A stretch of 64,000 nucleotides of DNA from Streptomyces sp. NBC_01750. GTDB lineage: Bacteria > Actinomycetota > Actinomycetes > Streptomycetales > Streptomycetaceae. The first letter of the stretch is position 1; each line of letters opens with the position of its first letter. Below, piece by piece: positions 41,238 through 50,406 of this stretch. The stretch is from NCBI RefSeq assembly GCF_035918095.1, contig NZ_CP109137.1, positions 806,001 to 870,000 of the forward strand. Direction: 5' to 3'. The notes under the pieces are model-generated. The model had not been told where the DNA came from and did not search any database. It saw only the letters and a list, made by a program, of their open reading frames with translations. Made by a program: the position numbers and the translations under genes.

Positions 41238-44200
41238 TCAGATCAGGGCGGCGGCTTCCCGTGCGGACAGGCCGCCGCCCTCGGCGTACGCGCGCTCGTA
41301 CGTCTGTCCCGGCAGCGCCGCACGCAGGTCGGACTCCGCCCGCTGCCGGAGCTCCTTCTCCTCGGCGAACGGCCGGAAGCCGAGACCGCCGGGCTGTCGG
41401 CTGCCCCGGTCGTACGCCCCGAGCAGCCGTGCCCCGTCCCGCGCCGCCCCCAGATGCGCCATCGCCCATGAGGCACACAGGAATTGGTCGACAATCAGCT
41501 GCGGGTCGAGCAGATACGCCAGGCTTTCCAGCCGCCGCACCGCCTCCTCGATCCGGCCGCGGGCCCGTCCGTACTCCCCGTCGATGCAGTCGAGCCAGCC
41601 GTACACCCCGGCCAGGATGCCACTGAAGAGTCCCGGCGTGCCGGTAGCCAACTCGTTCTCCGCCTCTACGAGTTGTTCCCGTGCCGGACCGGTGCGGCCG
41701 GTGCGGCCGTAGTACTGGGTCAGCAGCATCCGGGCCGTACTGAGGGCCTCCGCCGCGAACTCGCCGGACTCCGCCACCGCCTCGACCAGCTGCCGCTCGG
41801 CGCGCTCCGTGTCCGCCGGGGTCCTGGCCGTCCGTAGTCGCACCGACGCCAACTGGGCTTTGGAGATCGACACTTGGGCGTGGGCGCCGACCCGGGTGGA
41901 GATCCGCATGGCCCGCTCGAAGTCCGCGGCGGCCTCCTCGTACCGGCCACGCCACTCGAACGCCTCCCCGCGGGCGGACAGCGACTCGGCAATACCCCAC
42001 AGGTCGCCCGCGGTCTCGAACAGCGCGAGCGCCCGGCCGGCGTCGCCCGTGGACTGTTCGAGCCCGCCGGTGCGGTAGCCGCGCAGCTTGGCCCGCAGCA
42101 GCAGCGCGAAAGCGAGATGCCAGTCCTGACCCGGGCGACTCGGCCGATGAGCCTCTTCACAGCTCGCGACGATGGCGTCCATGGTCTCGGCAAGCCCGTC
42201 GAACTCGCCCGTCATCAACCGGGCGAAGAACCACATGGAGCCCGGCTGCCGGCAGATCTGTGGCAGCCCCGGGCGGTAGGCGGCGACGATCCGGCGAAGA
42301 TACGCCTGCATCCGCGGATCGCCCAGGGCGGTGTCCTCGTCCGTGCTGCTCCCGAGCACCATCAGCCGCACCCCGCGCCGCGCCTCCCACAGCTGCTCAT
42401 CGGGCCAGGGCGGCGGAGCGTCGGTGCAGCATTCCTCCAGCGGCACCGCGACCCGTACCGGCGACCGGAAAGGGTCGGAGCCGAGCCGGGCGGCCGCCGA
42501 CGACCAGGTACGGGCGTCCGCCTGGTGGTTGCGCTGCTGCCAGAACCAGTTCATGGACAGCACCAGACAGAGCGCCTCCTGCTCCTCCGACAGGCGGACG
42601 GCGGTGCGCAGCGCGGTGCGTACGTTGTCGTGCTCCGTCTCGAACCGCCCCAGCCACTCGGCCCGGCGCGGGCCGCGCAGCTCCGGATCGCCGGCGCGGA
42701 CCAGCTCTCGGTAGGCGCTCATGTGCCGTCGTTCGGCATCGGCCCGCTCACCGGCCTCCTCAAGCCGCTCCGCCGCGTACTCGGCGACGGTTTCCAGCAG
42801 CCGGTAGCGCATGCCGTCCGGACCGCCGGGACCGTCAGGGACGGCGACCACCAGCGACTTGTCGACAAGCGAGGTGAGGGGCTCGAGGGGATCGAGGGCG
42901 GCCGCCCCGCACACGGCCTCCGCCTGGGCCAGTGCACAGCCGCCGGAGAAGACGGCAAGCCGGCGCAGTACGGCCCGCTCGTCCTCGTCCAGCAGGTCCC
43001 AGGACCAGTCGACCACCGCCCGCAGCGTCTGCTGCCTGGGCAGTACGGTTCTGCTCCCGCTGCTGAGCAGCCGGAAACGGTTGTCCAGCCGGTCCGCGAT
43101 CTGTCGCGGGGTGAGGGCGCGCAGCCGGGCGGCGGCCAGTTCTACGGCGAGCGGCAGTCCGTCGAGTCTGCGGCAGATCTCGGCGCAGGCCTCCGCGTCG
43201 TCGTCCGTACGGAAACCGGGGCGGGCGGCCGCGCCGCGCTCGGCGAGCAGCCGCAGCGCCACGTCCTGCGGCAGCGGACCGACGCCGCGTACGGTTTCGC
43301 CCGGGACGCCGAGCGGCTCACGGCTGGTGGCCAGCACCCGCACACCCGGGCACCCGGTGAGCACCGCCTCCGCCAGCCGGGCCGCCGCGTCGATCACATG
43401 CTCGCAGTTGTCCAGGACGAGCAGCATCCTCCGCCGTCCGCAGTACTCGACCAGTTGGGCCAGCGGATCGCGGGTCGTGGCCTCCGCGGCGGCCGGTCCG
43501 CGCACGTGGGCCTCCCGGGCCCCGAGTGCGGTCAGAACCGCCTCGGGAACGGTCTCTCCGTCGCGTACCGGTGCGAGTTCGGCCACCCAGACCCCGTCCG
43601 GCCATGTCCCTGCCGCGGCTCCGGCGGACTCCATGGCCAGCCGGGTCTTGCCCGCGCCGCCTGGGCCGAGCAGGGTCACCAAGCGGCGGGCACTCAACTG
43701 CTCCGCGAGGTCGGCCAGTTCGACCTCGCGGCCCACGAAGGAGGTGAGCCTGACGCGCAGGTTGCCTCGCGCGACGGGTTTTTGCGCGTCATGGGCCAGC
43801 AACTCGGCATGCAGAGACCGTAGTTCGCCGCCGGGGTCCGTACCGAGCTGATCGGCGAGGCGCACCCGTATGTCCTCGTACGCCTGCAGCGCCTCGGCCT
43901 GCCGTCCCGCCGTCCGCATGGCCCGGATCCGGAGCGCCTGGAGCGGTTCGTCCAGTGGAGCCGCGGCGGCGAGCGCCGTGATTTCGGCGAGCGCTTCTTC
44001 CGCCCGGCCCAGTTCCACCTCGGCCGCGAGCCGAGTGCGGCGCGCCTCGGATTGGCGCCGCTCCGCGCGCACGGCCAGTGGATCGCCGTCCCGGCCGGGC
44101 AGATCGGTGAGCGCCCGGCCGTGCCAGAGCTCAAGGGCCTCGTCCAGCAGACCGGCCGCCCTTGCCGCGTCCCCGGCATCGAGTGCGGCGGTCCCTTGCG

Positions 44201-44525
44201 ACGCCAGCCGCTCGAAGCGGAAGAGATCGATGTCGTCCCGGTCCGCCGCCAGCCGGTAGCCGCCGGGCCCGGACTCCACCGTCGCTCTGCCGAGCGTTCG
44301 CCGCAGCCGTCCCACCAGCGCCTGCAGGGCCGCCGTCTCATCGGCGGGCCGCTCCTCGCCCTCGCCCCACACCTGGGCGACCAGCTCCTCGGCGTCCACC
44401 GTCCGCCCACCGCCCGCGGCCAGCGCGGCCAGCAGCGCCCGCAGTCGGGCACCGCCGAGCGGTGCGCCGGTGCCGTCCGGGCGGAGCGCCTGAGTGGTGC
44501 CGAGTACGCGGTAGCGATAGATCAC
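41238..44525 (-). CDS. AfsR/SARP-family transcriptional regulator (winged helix-BTAD-NB-ARC)
   Basis: This 1095-residue regulator has an N-terminal OmpR-like winged helix (about 1-95, PLGGARLRALLAALAAGGG). A bacterial transcriptional activation domain follows (about 100-245, IDLFRFERLASQG and LYRLADQLGTDPG-like end). The NB-ARC/STAND ATPase has P-loop LLGPGGAGKTRLAMES at about 285 and MLLVLDNCEHV as Walker B, with GLPLAVELAAARL. A long helical, TPR-like C-terminus occupies about 600-1095. Such large proteins activate antibiotic or other specialised metabolism genes. No biosynthetic cluster is adjacent. The ATG at 44525 begins MIYRYRVLG, typical of the family. Confidence 0.9.
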   Translation of the reverse strand: MIYRYRVLGTTQALRPDGTGAPLGGARLRALLAALAAGGGRTVDAEELVAQVWGEGEERPADETAALQALVGRLRRTLGRATVESGPGGYRLAADRDDIDLFRFERLASQGTAALDAGDAARAAGLLDEALELWHGRALTDLPGRDGDPLAVRAERRQSEARRTRLAAEVELGRAEEALAEITALAAAAPLDEPLQALRIRAMRTAGRQAEALQAYEDIRVRLADQLGTDPGGELRSLHAELLAHDAQKPVARGNLRVRLTSFVGREVELADLAEQLSARRLVTLLGPGGAGKTRLAMESAGAAAGTWPDGVWVAELAPVRDGETVPEAVLTALGAREAHVRGPAAAEATTRDPLAQLVEYCGRRRMLLVLDNCEHVIDAAARLAEAVLTGCPGVRVLATSREPLGVPGETVRGVGPLPQDVALRLLAERGAAARPGFRTDDDAEACAEICRRLDGLPLAVELAAARLRALTPRQIADRLDNRFRLLSSGSRTVLPRQQTLRAVVDWSWDLLDEDERAVLRRLAVFSGGCALAQAEAVCGAAALDPLEPLTSLVDKSLVVAVPDGPGGPDGMRYRLLETVAEYAAERLEEAGERADAERRHMSAYRELVRAGDPELRGPRRAEWLGRFETEHDNVRTALRTAVRLSEEQEALCLVLSMNWFWQQRNHQADARTWSSAAARLGSDPFRSPVRVAVPLEECCTDAPPPWPDEQLWEARRGVRLMVLGSSTDEDTALGDPRMQAYLRRIVAAYRPGLPQICRQPGSMWFFARLMTGEFDGLAETMDAIVASCEEAHRPSRPGQDWHLAFALLLRAKLRGYRTGGLEQSTGDAGRALALFETAGDLWGIAESLSARGEAFEWRGRYEEAAADFERAMRISTRVGAHAQVSISKAQLASVRLRTARTPADTERAERQLVEAVAESGEFAAEALSTARMLLTQYYGRTGRTGPAREQLVEAENELATGTPGLFSGILAGVYGWLDCIDGEYGRARGRIEEAVRRLESLAYLLDPQLIVDQFLCASWAMAHLGAARDGARLLGAYDRGSRQPGGLGFRPFAEEKELRQRAESDLRAALPGQTYERAYAEGGGLSAREAAALI

Positions 44526-44558
44526 CGGCCCATTGTCCCTGCCGGCTGTCCCTGCCGA

Positions 44559-45560
44559 TCAGGTCGCGCTGCGCTCGCTCGCCAGCTGCAGGATGTCCTC
44601 GACCTCGCGCCCGGAACGCAGCAGCTCCCGCCAGCGCTCCGTACTCCAGTCGGCCGGCCGCGTGGTCTCGATGAAGTCCTCGACCAGCGCCAGAAAGCGC
44701 GCCGGGTCGGCGTGGAAGGGAAAGTGGCCCGCTCCCTCGAAGATCTCCAGGCGGCTCCCCGGCATGGCGTCGTGGGCCCCGTACGCGTGCTGCATCGGCA
44801 CCACGCCGTCGCGCGATCCCCACAGCAGCAGGGTTGGCATTCCCTGCGTCAGATAGCAGCGGTCGAGCATGGTCACCACCTGGCCGCGCCAGTCGACGAC
44901 CGCTCGCAGCGTGCGGATGAAGGCGCTGCGCGAGGTCGCGTCCGGCAGCGCGTCCACCAGGTTGAGCAGCTCGGGCGCGTCCTGCCCGAGATCGGTGTCC
45001 AGCCGCCTGATCAGCCGCGTGAAGAGGCCGGTCGCCCGCCGCATCCCGGGCAGGGAAAGTGCCGAGAGGAGGAGGTCCGCGCCGGGCACCGAGACGGCTC
45101 GCAGGACGGGATTGACCTCCCCGCCGACACCGCCCGCGCCGACCAGGACCAGTCGTTCGGTGCGCTCGGGGAACTGGTACGCGAACTGCATGGCCACCCC
45201 ACCGCCGAGCGAATGGCCGACGAGCGTGGCCCGGTCGATGCCGAGCACGCCGAGCAGATCGCGCATGCCGTTCGCGTAGGCCGCCACCGAGTAGTCGGCA
45301 CGGGGTTTGTCCGAGGCTCCGTGGCCCAGCAGATCGGGCGCGATGACGGTGTATCTGCGGGCCAGACCCGGCATGAGGTCGACCCAGGTGGCGGAGGAGT
45401 CTCCGATGCCGTGAATGAGCAGGACGGCAGGGCCGTCCCCGGCGATCCGGTAGGCGCGGCGGTAGCCGTGCACCACATGGTGGCGCAGTTCCACATCGCC
45501 CTCGCTCACGGAGCGCAGTCTGCTCCGGTCCGTCGCGTGCGGTCCGAGGCCGGCGGCCAT
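44559..45560 (-). CDS. Alpha/beta hydrolase
   Basis: This 333-residue hydrolase has an oxyanion segment VLLIHGIGDSSATW, the nucleophile elbow LVGHSLGGG, the acid in LLLWGSRDGVVP and the histidine in GAGHFPFHADP. APDLLGHGASDKP is also typical. No signal peptide is present. The ATG at 45560 is chosen with GGGAGG eight bases upstream; a GTG nine bases earlier is possible. It ends 33 bases before the AfsR-like gene on the same strand and may be co-transcribed with it. The substrate is unknown. Confidence 0.87.
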   Translation of the reverse strand: MAAGLGPHATDRSRLRSVSEGDVELRHHVVHGYRRAYRIAGDGPAVLLIHGIGDSSATWVDLMPGLARRYTVIAPDLLGHGASDKPRADYSVAAYANGMRDLLGVLGIDRATLVGHSLGGGVAMQFAYQFPERTERLVLVGAGGVGGEVNPVLRAVSVPGADLLLSALSLPGMRRATGLFTRLIRRLDTDLGQDAPELLNLVDALPDATSRSAFIRTLRAVVDWRGQVVTMLDRCYLTQGMPTLLLWGSRDGVVPMQHAYGAHDAMPGSRLEIFEGAGHFPFHADPARFLALVEDFIETTRPADWSTERWRELLRSGREVEDILQLASERSAT

Positions 45561-45700
45561 CCCGTTCACCTCCCGTGTCCCCCGCGGTTCCTCATCCGAG
45601 CGTAGAACCGCCGCCGCACCGGGGATTTCCGGCAGGTTTCACTCCGGGTACGGCTTTCGAAGCCGCGGGCTCGCGCGCGCCCCGTGCAGTCGCCGGTGGC

Positions 45701-45728
45701 GGGCGCATTCACATGGGCGCATTCATAT
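45701..45728. repeat. Two tandem 14-base repeats upstream of nagB
   Basis: GGGCGCATTCACAT is followed directly by GGGCGCATTCATAT, differing at one base. They lie 45 bases upstream of the DasR box. They may be an additional regulator site or chance. Confidence 0.5.
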
Positions 45729-45772
45729 GTAAGGACACTCTTCACGCGACAGCACCCCCACCCACGAGGTAG

Positions 45773-45788
45773 ATTGGTCTACACCACT
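45773..45788 (+). promoter_or_regulatory. DasR-responsive element (dre) of nagB
   Basis: ATTGGTCTACACCACT matches the DasR operator consensus ACTGGTCTAGACCACT closely, keeping the TGGTCTA core and the ACCAxT half. It lies 23 bases before the nagB start. DasR is the GntR-family repressor of N-acetylglucosamine genes in Streptomyces and is released by glucosamine-6-phosphate, the NagB substrate. Confidence 0.8.
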
Positions 45789-45811
45789 TGCGCCTCGAGA
45801 CAGGGATCTCC

Positions 45812-46594
45812 GTGGAAGTTGTCATCGTTCCGGACTCCGCCGCCGCCGGCGAGCTCATCGCCGAAGCCATGGCCGAACTGCTGCGACGCAAGCCCGACGC
45901 GCTCCTCGGCGTGGCCACAGGATCGACCCCGCTGCCGATCTACGAGGCCCTCGCGGCCAAGGTGCGCGCCGCGCACGTGGATGCTTCCCGCGCCCGGATC
46001 TGCCAGCTCGACGAGTACGTAGGGCTGCCTTCCGGCCACCCCGAGTCGTACCGCTCGGTGGTCCTCCGTGAGGTCGTCGAGCCACTCGGCCTGACCGATG
46101 CCTCCTTCATGGGCCCCGACGGCGCCGCCGAGGACGTCGCGGCCGCCTGCCTTGCCTACGACCGTGCGCTGGCCGAAGCCGGCGGTGTCGACCTCCAGTT
46201 GCTCGGCATCGGCACCGACGGGCACATCGGCTTCAACGAGCCCTGCTCCTCGCTCGCGTCCCGCACCCGGATCAAGACGCTGACCCAGCAGACCCGAAGG
46301 GACAACGCCCGGTTCTTCAGCGGCCTCGACGAGGTCCCCCACCACGTCATCACCCAGGGCATCGGCACCATCCTGGAAGCCCGTCATCTGGTGCTGCTGG
46401 CCACCGGCGAGGCGAAGGCCGAGGCCGTCGCGCTCGCTGTCGAAGGCCCACTGTCGGCAGTGGTGCCCGCCTCGGCCCTGCAGCTCCACCCGCACGCCAC
46501 CGTCGTGGTCGACGAGGCGGCGGCCTCGAGCCTCAAACGCGCGGACTACTTCCGCGACACCTACGCCGCCAAGCCCGGCTGGCAGGGCATATAA
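45812..46594 (+). CDS. nagB: Glucosamine-6-phosphate deaminase
   Basis: This 260-residue enzyme converts glucosamine-6-phosphate to fructose-6-phosphate and ammonia, the last step of N-acetylglucosamine use. Motifs fit E. coli NagB: LLGVATGSTPLPIYE, CQLDEYVGL with D67, GIGTDGHIGFNEPCSS with D136, H138 and E143, and LLATGEAKAEAV. The GTG start at 45812 follows AGGGATCTCC; it is preferred to an ATG at 45788 that overlaps the DasR operator. It is probably monocistronic, controlled by DasR. Confidence 0.95.
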   Translation: MEVVIVPDSAAAGELIAEAMAELLRRKPDALLGVATGSTPLPIYEALAAKVRAAHVDASRARICQLDEYVGLPSGHPESYRSVVLREVVEPLGLTDASFMGPDGAAEDVAAACLAYDRALAEAGGVDLQLLGIGTDGHIGFNEPCSSLASRTRIKTLTQQTRRDNARFFSGLDEVPHHVITQGIGTILEARHLVLLATGEAKAEAVALAVEGPLSAVVPASALQLHPHATVVVDEAAASSLKRADYFRDTYAAKPGWQGI

Positions 46595-46798
46595 GGACGC
46601 GGGCGCCGCCGCCGTCCCGGCAGAAAGAGGAATGTTCCAGTCGAGACATAATTCGCGCCACAACGGCTCGACACCGCCCATGAGTTGATACGGTGCGCTC
46701 GCTCAGCACTTTTGACGCGCGTTCAGCTGACGCGCCGCCCTGCCGCCCCCGAACCCTGCGCGGCCAGGCCAGTGCATCGCAGGAGCGCGGGGGATTTC

Positions 46799-48121
46799 AT
46801 GGACGACGACATCGATGTGGTCACAGCGAGCCTGGAGCGAATCAGACTCAGGGCCGGCCATGTGGTGCGCTACTTCTACGCGCATCTCTTCACCCACCAT
46901 CCACGGCTGCGCCCGCTGTTCCCCGCCGCGATGGACGACCAGTACGAGCGGCTGTTCACCGCGCTGGTACACGTCGTGGAGCATCTCGGCCACCCCGCAC
47001 TCCCCGCACACCTGAACCGACTCGGCCGGGATCACCGCAAGTTCGGGATAGCCGACGACGACTACACCGCCGTCGGCGAGAGCCTCGTAGCCGCCATCCG
47101 CTACCACAGCACACACACCTGGGACGACCGGACCGAGAAGGCCTGGCTGCGGGTGTACGGATTCGTCGCCGCGGCCATGACCGGCGGAGCGCAGAGCTCG
47201 CTCGCCGCGAACGAGCCTGCGTGGTGGGAGGCCACTGTCGTCTCGCACCGCCTGCACGGCGGTCACACGGCAGTCCTCCGCGTCGCCCCCTCCGCCGACT
47301 ATCCGTGGCTCCCCGGCCAGTACGCCACGATCGAGCACCCGGATCTGCCGGGCGTGTGGCGGCCCTACTCCCTGGCCGGCCGCCCCGGCCGCGGCGGTGT
47401 GCTCGAGTTCCATATCGGCCGGGTCGCCGAAGGGCTGCTCAGCAATGTCCTGTGCGACGGCACAGTGCCGGGCCACACGCTGCGGCTGGGCGCCGCCTCG
47501 GGATCCGCGCTCACCCCGCCGCCCGGCACCCCGGCCGTCACACTGATCGCCGCCGGCACGGGCTGGGCTCCGGTCAAGGCGGTCCTGGACGAGTTACTCA
47601 CCCGCAGGCCCGCGCCTCGTATCCGTATCGACGTCGTTGCCCGCGGCGAGGCCGACTTCTACGACGGCGGCTCTCTCGTCGACCTCCTGCGGGCCCGCCC
47701 CTATCTGAGCGCCTACTGGTGGTACGAGGAGCGGGGCAAGGGCCGGATACGCGCCGCGGAACGTCTGCACAGCAATCTGAGCGCGCGCCGCGGGTGGGCC
47801 GGCGAAACCGTCTACCTCTGCGGCCCCGTGATGTTCGTACAGGAGACCGCCGAGCTGCTCCACGACTGCGGTCTGCCTGCAGAATCGCTTATCCGCGATC
47901 CGCTGCCCGCGTCGGTGCAACCGCGCGGATACGTCTCCCACGCGGAGCAGTTCCTCGATCCACCGTCCGTGACCTGGATCGATCCGGACGCCCGTACACG
48001 CCCGCTCGACCTCCCGCCGCCGCGGCCCCATCCCGAGCCTCAGCCCAGGCACCTGGCCGCGCCACAGGACAGCAGCAGCGGCGGCTGGTTCGAGCCGCAC
48101 GGCGCGGTCGACCGGGTCTGA
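46799..48121 (+). CDS. Flavohemoprotein (globin + FAD/NAD reductase)
   Basis: This 440-residue NO-detoxifying dioxygenase-type protein has a globin domain at 1-140 with proximal histidine H79 (RLGRDHRKFGI). A ferredoxin-reductase-like FAD domain (RPYSLAGRPG) is followed by an NAD(P) domain (LIAAGTGWAPVKAVLDEL, VYLCGPVMFVQET). A 50-residue Pro-rich, acidic C-terminal extension (PPPRPHPEPQPRH) is not part of the usual hmp architecture. The ATG has GGGGGAT upstream. Its neighbours give no operon. Confidence 0.86.
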   Translation: MDDDIDVVTASLERIRLRAGHVVRYFYAHLFTHHPRLRPLFPAAMDDQYERLFTALVHVVEHLGHPALPAHLNRLGRDHRKFGIADDDYTAVGESLVAAIRYHSTHTWDDRTEKAWLRVYGFVAAAMTGGAQSSLAANEPAWWEATVVSHRLHGGHTAVLRVAPSADYPWLPGQYATIEHPDLPGVWRPYSLAGRPGRGGVLEFHIGRVAEGLLSNVLCDGTVPGHTLRLGAASGSALTPPPGTPAVTLIAAGTGWAPVKAVLDELLTRRPAPRIRIDVVARGEADFYDGGSLVDLLRARPYLSAYWWYEERGKGRIRAAERLHSNLSARRGWAGETVYLCGPVMFVQETAELLHDCGLPAESLIRDPLPASVQPRGYVSHAEQFLDPPSVTWIDPDARTRPLDLPPPRPHPEPQPRHLAAPQDSSSGGWFEPHGAVDRV

Positions 48122-48371
48122 CGGCCCGCTCCACGCACGCGTTCACCACTCCGGTTCGGGCCGGTCACCGTTCCCGGTGCTCTTCGACGGGCAGTGGGGA
48201 CGCGCCGACCGCTGGAGCTGCGAGGCCACTCGCGCCGGAACCTGCCCAGGCCGGAGAGACGCTCTCAGCTTTCGATCAAGGGCAAACAGGTGTATCCCGG
48301 ATACATGGCGGTGCACGCCCGTACACGCTCCGGCGGCGGGCTGCCCGTGGCCGTCGGCGAAAGGCCGCCTC

Positions 48372-49934
48372 ATGCAAACAGGCTTCGGCGGATCCCCCAA
48401 CCCTCCGCCTCCGCAGTCCTCCGCGGTGGGCGGGAAGGGGCTCAAGAGCAGCGCGCTGGGCCTCGTCTCCTCCGTGGCCATCGGCCTCGCCTCGACCGCC
48501 CCCGCGTACAGCCTGGCCGCCACGCTCGGCTTCATCGTCCTCGCCGTGGGGCTCCAGTCACCGGTCGTGGTGATTCTGGGATTCATCCCGATGCTCTTCA
48601 TCGCCTACGCCTACAAGGCGATGAACGCCGTGGACCCGGACTGCGGCACCACCTTCACCTGGTCAGCGCGGGCTTTCGGACCGCATACCGGGTGGATGGG
48701 CGGCTGGGGCATCATCATCGCCGACATCATCGTGATGGCGAACCTGGCGCAGATCGCAGGCCAGTACGGGTTCCGGCTGGTCGGAGCAGACGGCCTGGCC
48801 GACAGCCGCGGCTGGACGGCTCTCGCCGGCGTCATCTGGATCGTCGTGATGACGGCCATCTGCTACATCGGCATCGAGATTTCCGCGGCCCTGCAGAAGT
48901 GGCTGCTCTGCATCGAGCTCGTCCTCCTCGCCGTCCTTTCCGTCGTGGCGCTGGTGAAGGTGTACAGCGACAGCGCGCCGACGGAATCGCTGCACGTGAA
49001 CCTGGCCTGGTTCAACCCCTTCGAGATCGGCTCCATCAGCTCCCTGACACAGGGCATCCTGCTGGCAGTCTTCATCTACTGGGGCTGGGACACCGCCGTG
49101 TCCGTCAACGAGGAGACCGCCGACTGCGAACGCACCCCCGGCCGCGCAGCCGTCATCTCCACCGTTCTACTGCTCCTCATCTACGTCCTGGTGACCACCT
49201 CGGCCCAGGCCTTCGCCGGGATCGGCGACAAGGGCATCGGCCTGGCCAACCCCGACAACGCGGGCGACGTCCTGGGCAGCTTCGGCGACGAAGTGTTCGG
49301 AACGGAAGGATTCGGCGGGTTCCTGGCGAAGATGCTGGTCCTGATGGTGCTGACCTCCGCCGCCGCCTCCACGCAGACCACGATCCTGCCGACCGCCCGC
49401 ACCACCTTCTCGATGGCCACACACAAAGCACTGCCCGAGGTCTTCGCCCGTGTCCACCCGCGCTTCCTGACACCGACCTGGTCGACCGTCACCATGGGCC
49501 TGGCGTCGATCGCCTTCTACGCCGGGCTGACGGCCATCAGCGGCAATGTCCTGGAGGACTCCATCGCCTCGGTCGGCCTGGGTATCGCGTTCTACTACGG
49601 GCTGACCGGCTTCGCCTGCGTGTGGTACTTCCGCAGAGTCCTCACCCGCAGCGCCACCGACTTCTTCATGAAGGGCCTCCTCCCCGCGCTCGGCGCCCTG
49701 ATGCTGCTGGGCCTGTTCTGTTACGCGGCCTTCCACGTCTACTCCGACCCGGAGTACGGAACCACCGTCATCGACCTGCCGCTGTTCGGTGAGACCGGTG
49801 GCGTGTCCGTCATCGGCATAGGTGCCATCTTGATCGGCGTTGTCCTGATGTTCATTCAGCGGGCAGTGCGGAGCGACTGGTTCCGCAACCCCGATGTGCC
49901 CGTCGGAGCCGCATCCAAGTCCCCACCCCTGTAG
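48372..49934 (+). CDS. APC-superfamily amino acid permease
   Basis: This 520-residue permease has 12-14 hydrophobic helices. The first is ALGLVSSVAIGLASTAPAYS with the broken unwound helix typical of APC carriers. GTTFTWSARAFGPHTGWMGG follows, and the later FIYWGWDTAVSVNEE and LGIAFYYGLTGFACVWYF are conserved. It most resembles the streptomycete APC group (COG0531). Substrate likely an amino acid or polyamine. The ATG at 48372 has AAAGG seven bases upstream; an in-frame GTG farther left would add implausible sequence. Confidence 0.87.
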   Translation: MQTGFGGSPNPPPPQSSAVGGKGLKSSALGLVSSVAIGLASTAPAYSLAATLGFIVLAVGLQSPVVVILGFIPMLFIAYAYKAMNAVDPDCGTTFTWSARAFGPHTGWMGGWGIIIADIIVMANLAQIAGQYGFRLVGADGLADSRGWTALAGVIWIVVMTAICYIGIEISAALQKWLLCIELVLLAVLSVVALVKVYSDSAPTESLHVNLAWFNPFEIGSISSLTQGILLAVFIYWGWDTAVSVNEETADCERTPGRAAVISTVLLLLIYVLVTTSAQAFAGIGDKGIGLANPDNAGDVLGSFGDEVFGTEGFGGFLAKMLVLMVLTSAAASTQTTILPTARTTFSMATHKALPEVFARVHPRFLTPTWSTVTMGLASIAFYAGLTAISGNVLEDSIASVGLGIAFYYGLTGFACVWYFRRVLTRSATDFFMKGLLPALGALMLLGLFCYAAFHVYSDPEYGTTVIDLPLFGETGGVSVIGIGAILIGVVLMFIQRAVRSDWFRNPDVPVGAASKSPPL

Positions 49935-50323
49935 GCCACTTCCTCTCCCGGCGCCCGCGGCCGCGTTCCCGGCCCGCAGTCGAACAATGCGGCAATCCCT
50001 CACCAAAGGGACACAAGGCGGCGCGCCGATGCCGCGTTCATTCGGCTTGTTTCCCACCTCGGATCGAATTTTCCTGTGAAGCCCTCGTGAATTCCTCTTC
50101 ATATGTAGTCAGCGATATCACTCTCAGCACGTCAAATCACCTCTCATCGCCCCGGAAGCCGACGATGGCCGGATGACCAAATCGGTCTCTTGACCCACCG
50201 TCGAGAGGCAAACCAGACTCCCTGGAGGCACTCATGCATCAGGAGCCACACGCGCAGGCATATGCCGATGGCCCTGCGAGACCGATATCGCACGGGGTGT
50301 GTGACGGGGGAATGCAGTGGAGT
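49935..50323. other. Gene-free stretch upstream of the injection-system operon
   Basis: This 389-base interval contains no credible gene and includes a less G+C-rich part at about 50040-50130. TTGACC at 50190-50195 with CAGACT 18 bases on is a weak promoter candidate. The region probably carries the promoter of the contractile injection operon. Confidence 0.4.
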
Positions 50324-50352
50324 GCGCGTATGCACGCTCAACCCATACGCGC
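50324..50352. promoter_or_regulatory. Inverted repeat upstream of the sheath gene
   Basis: GCGCGTATG and CATACGCGC form a perfect nine-base inverted repeat with an 11-base spacer, 54 bases before the sheath start. It may be an operator for a dimeric regulator or a stem in the 5' untranslated region of the operon. Confidence 0.55.
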
Positions 50353-50406
50353 GGATCGTCCACATCCCCTCCTCATCTCTTGGTGCGCGAAGGGAATGGA
50401 GGGGGA

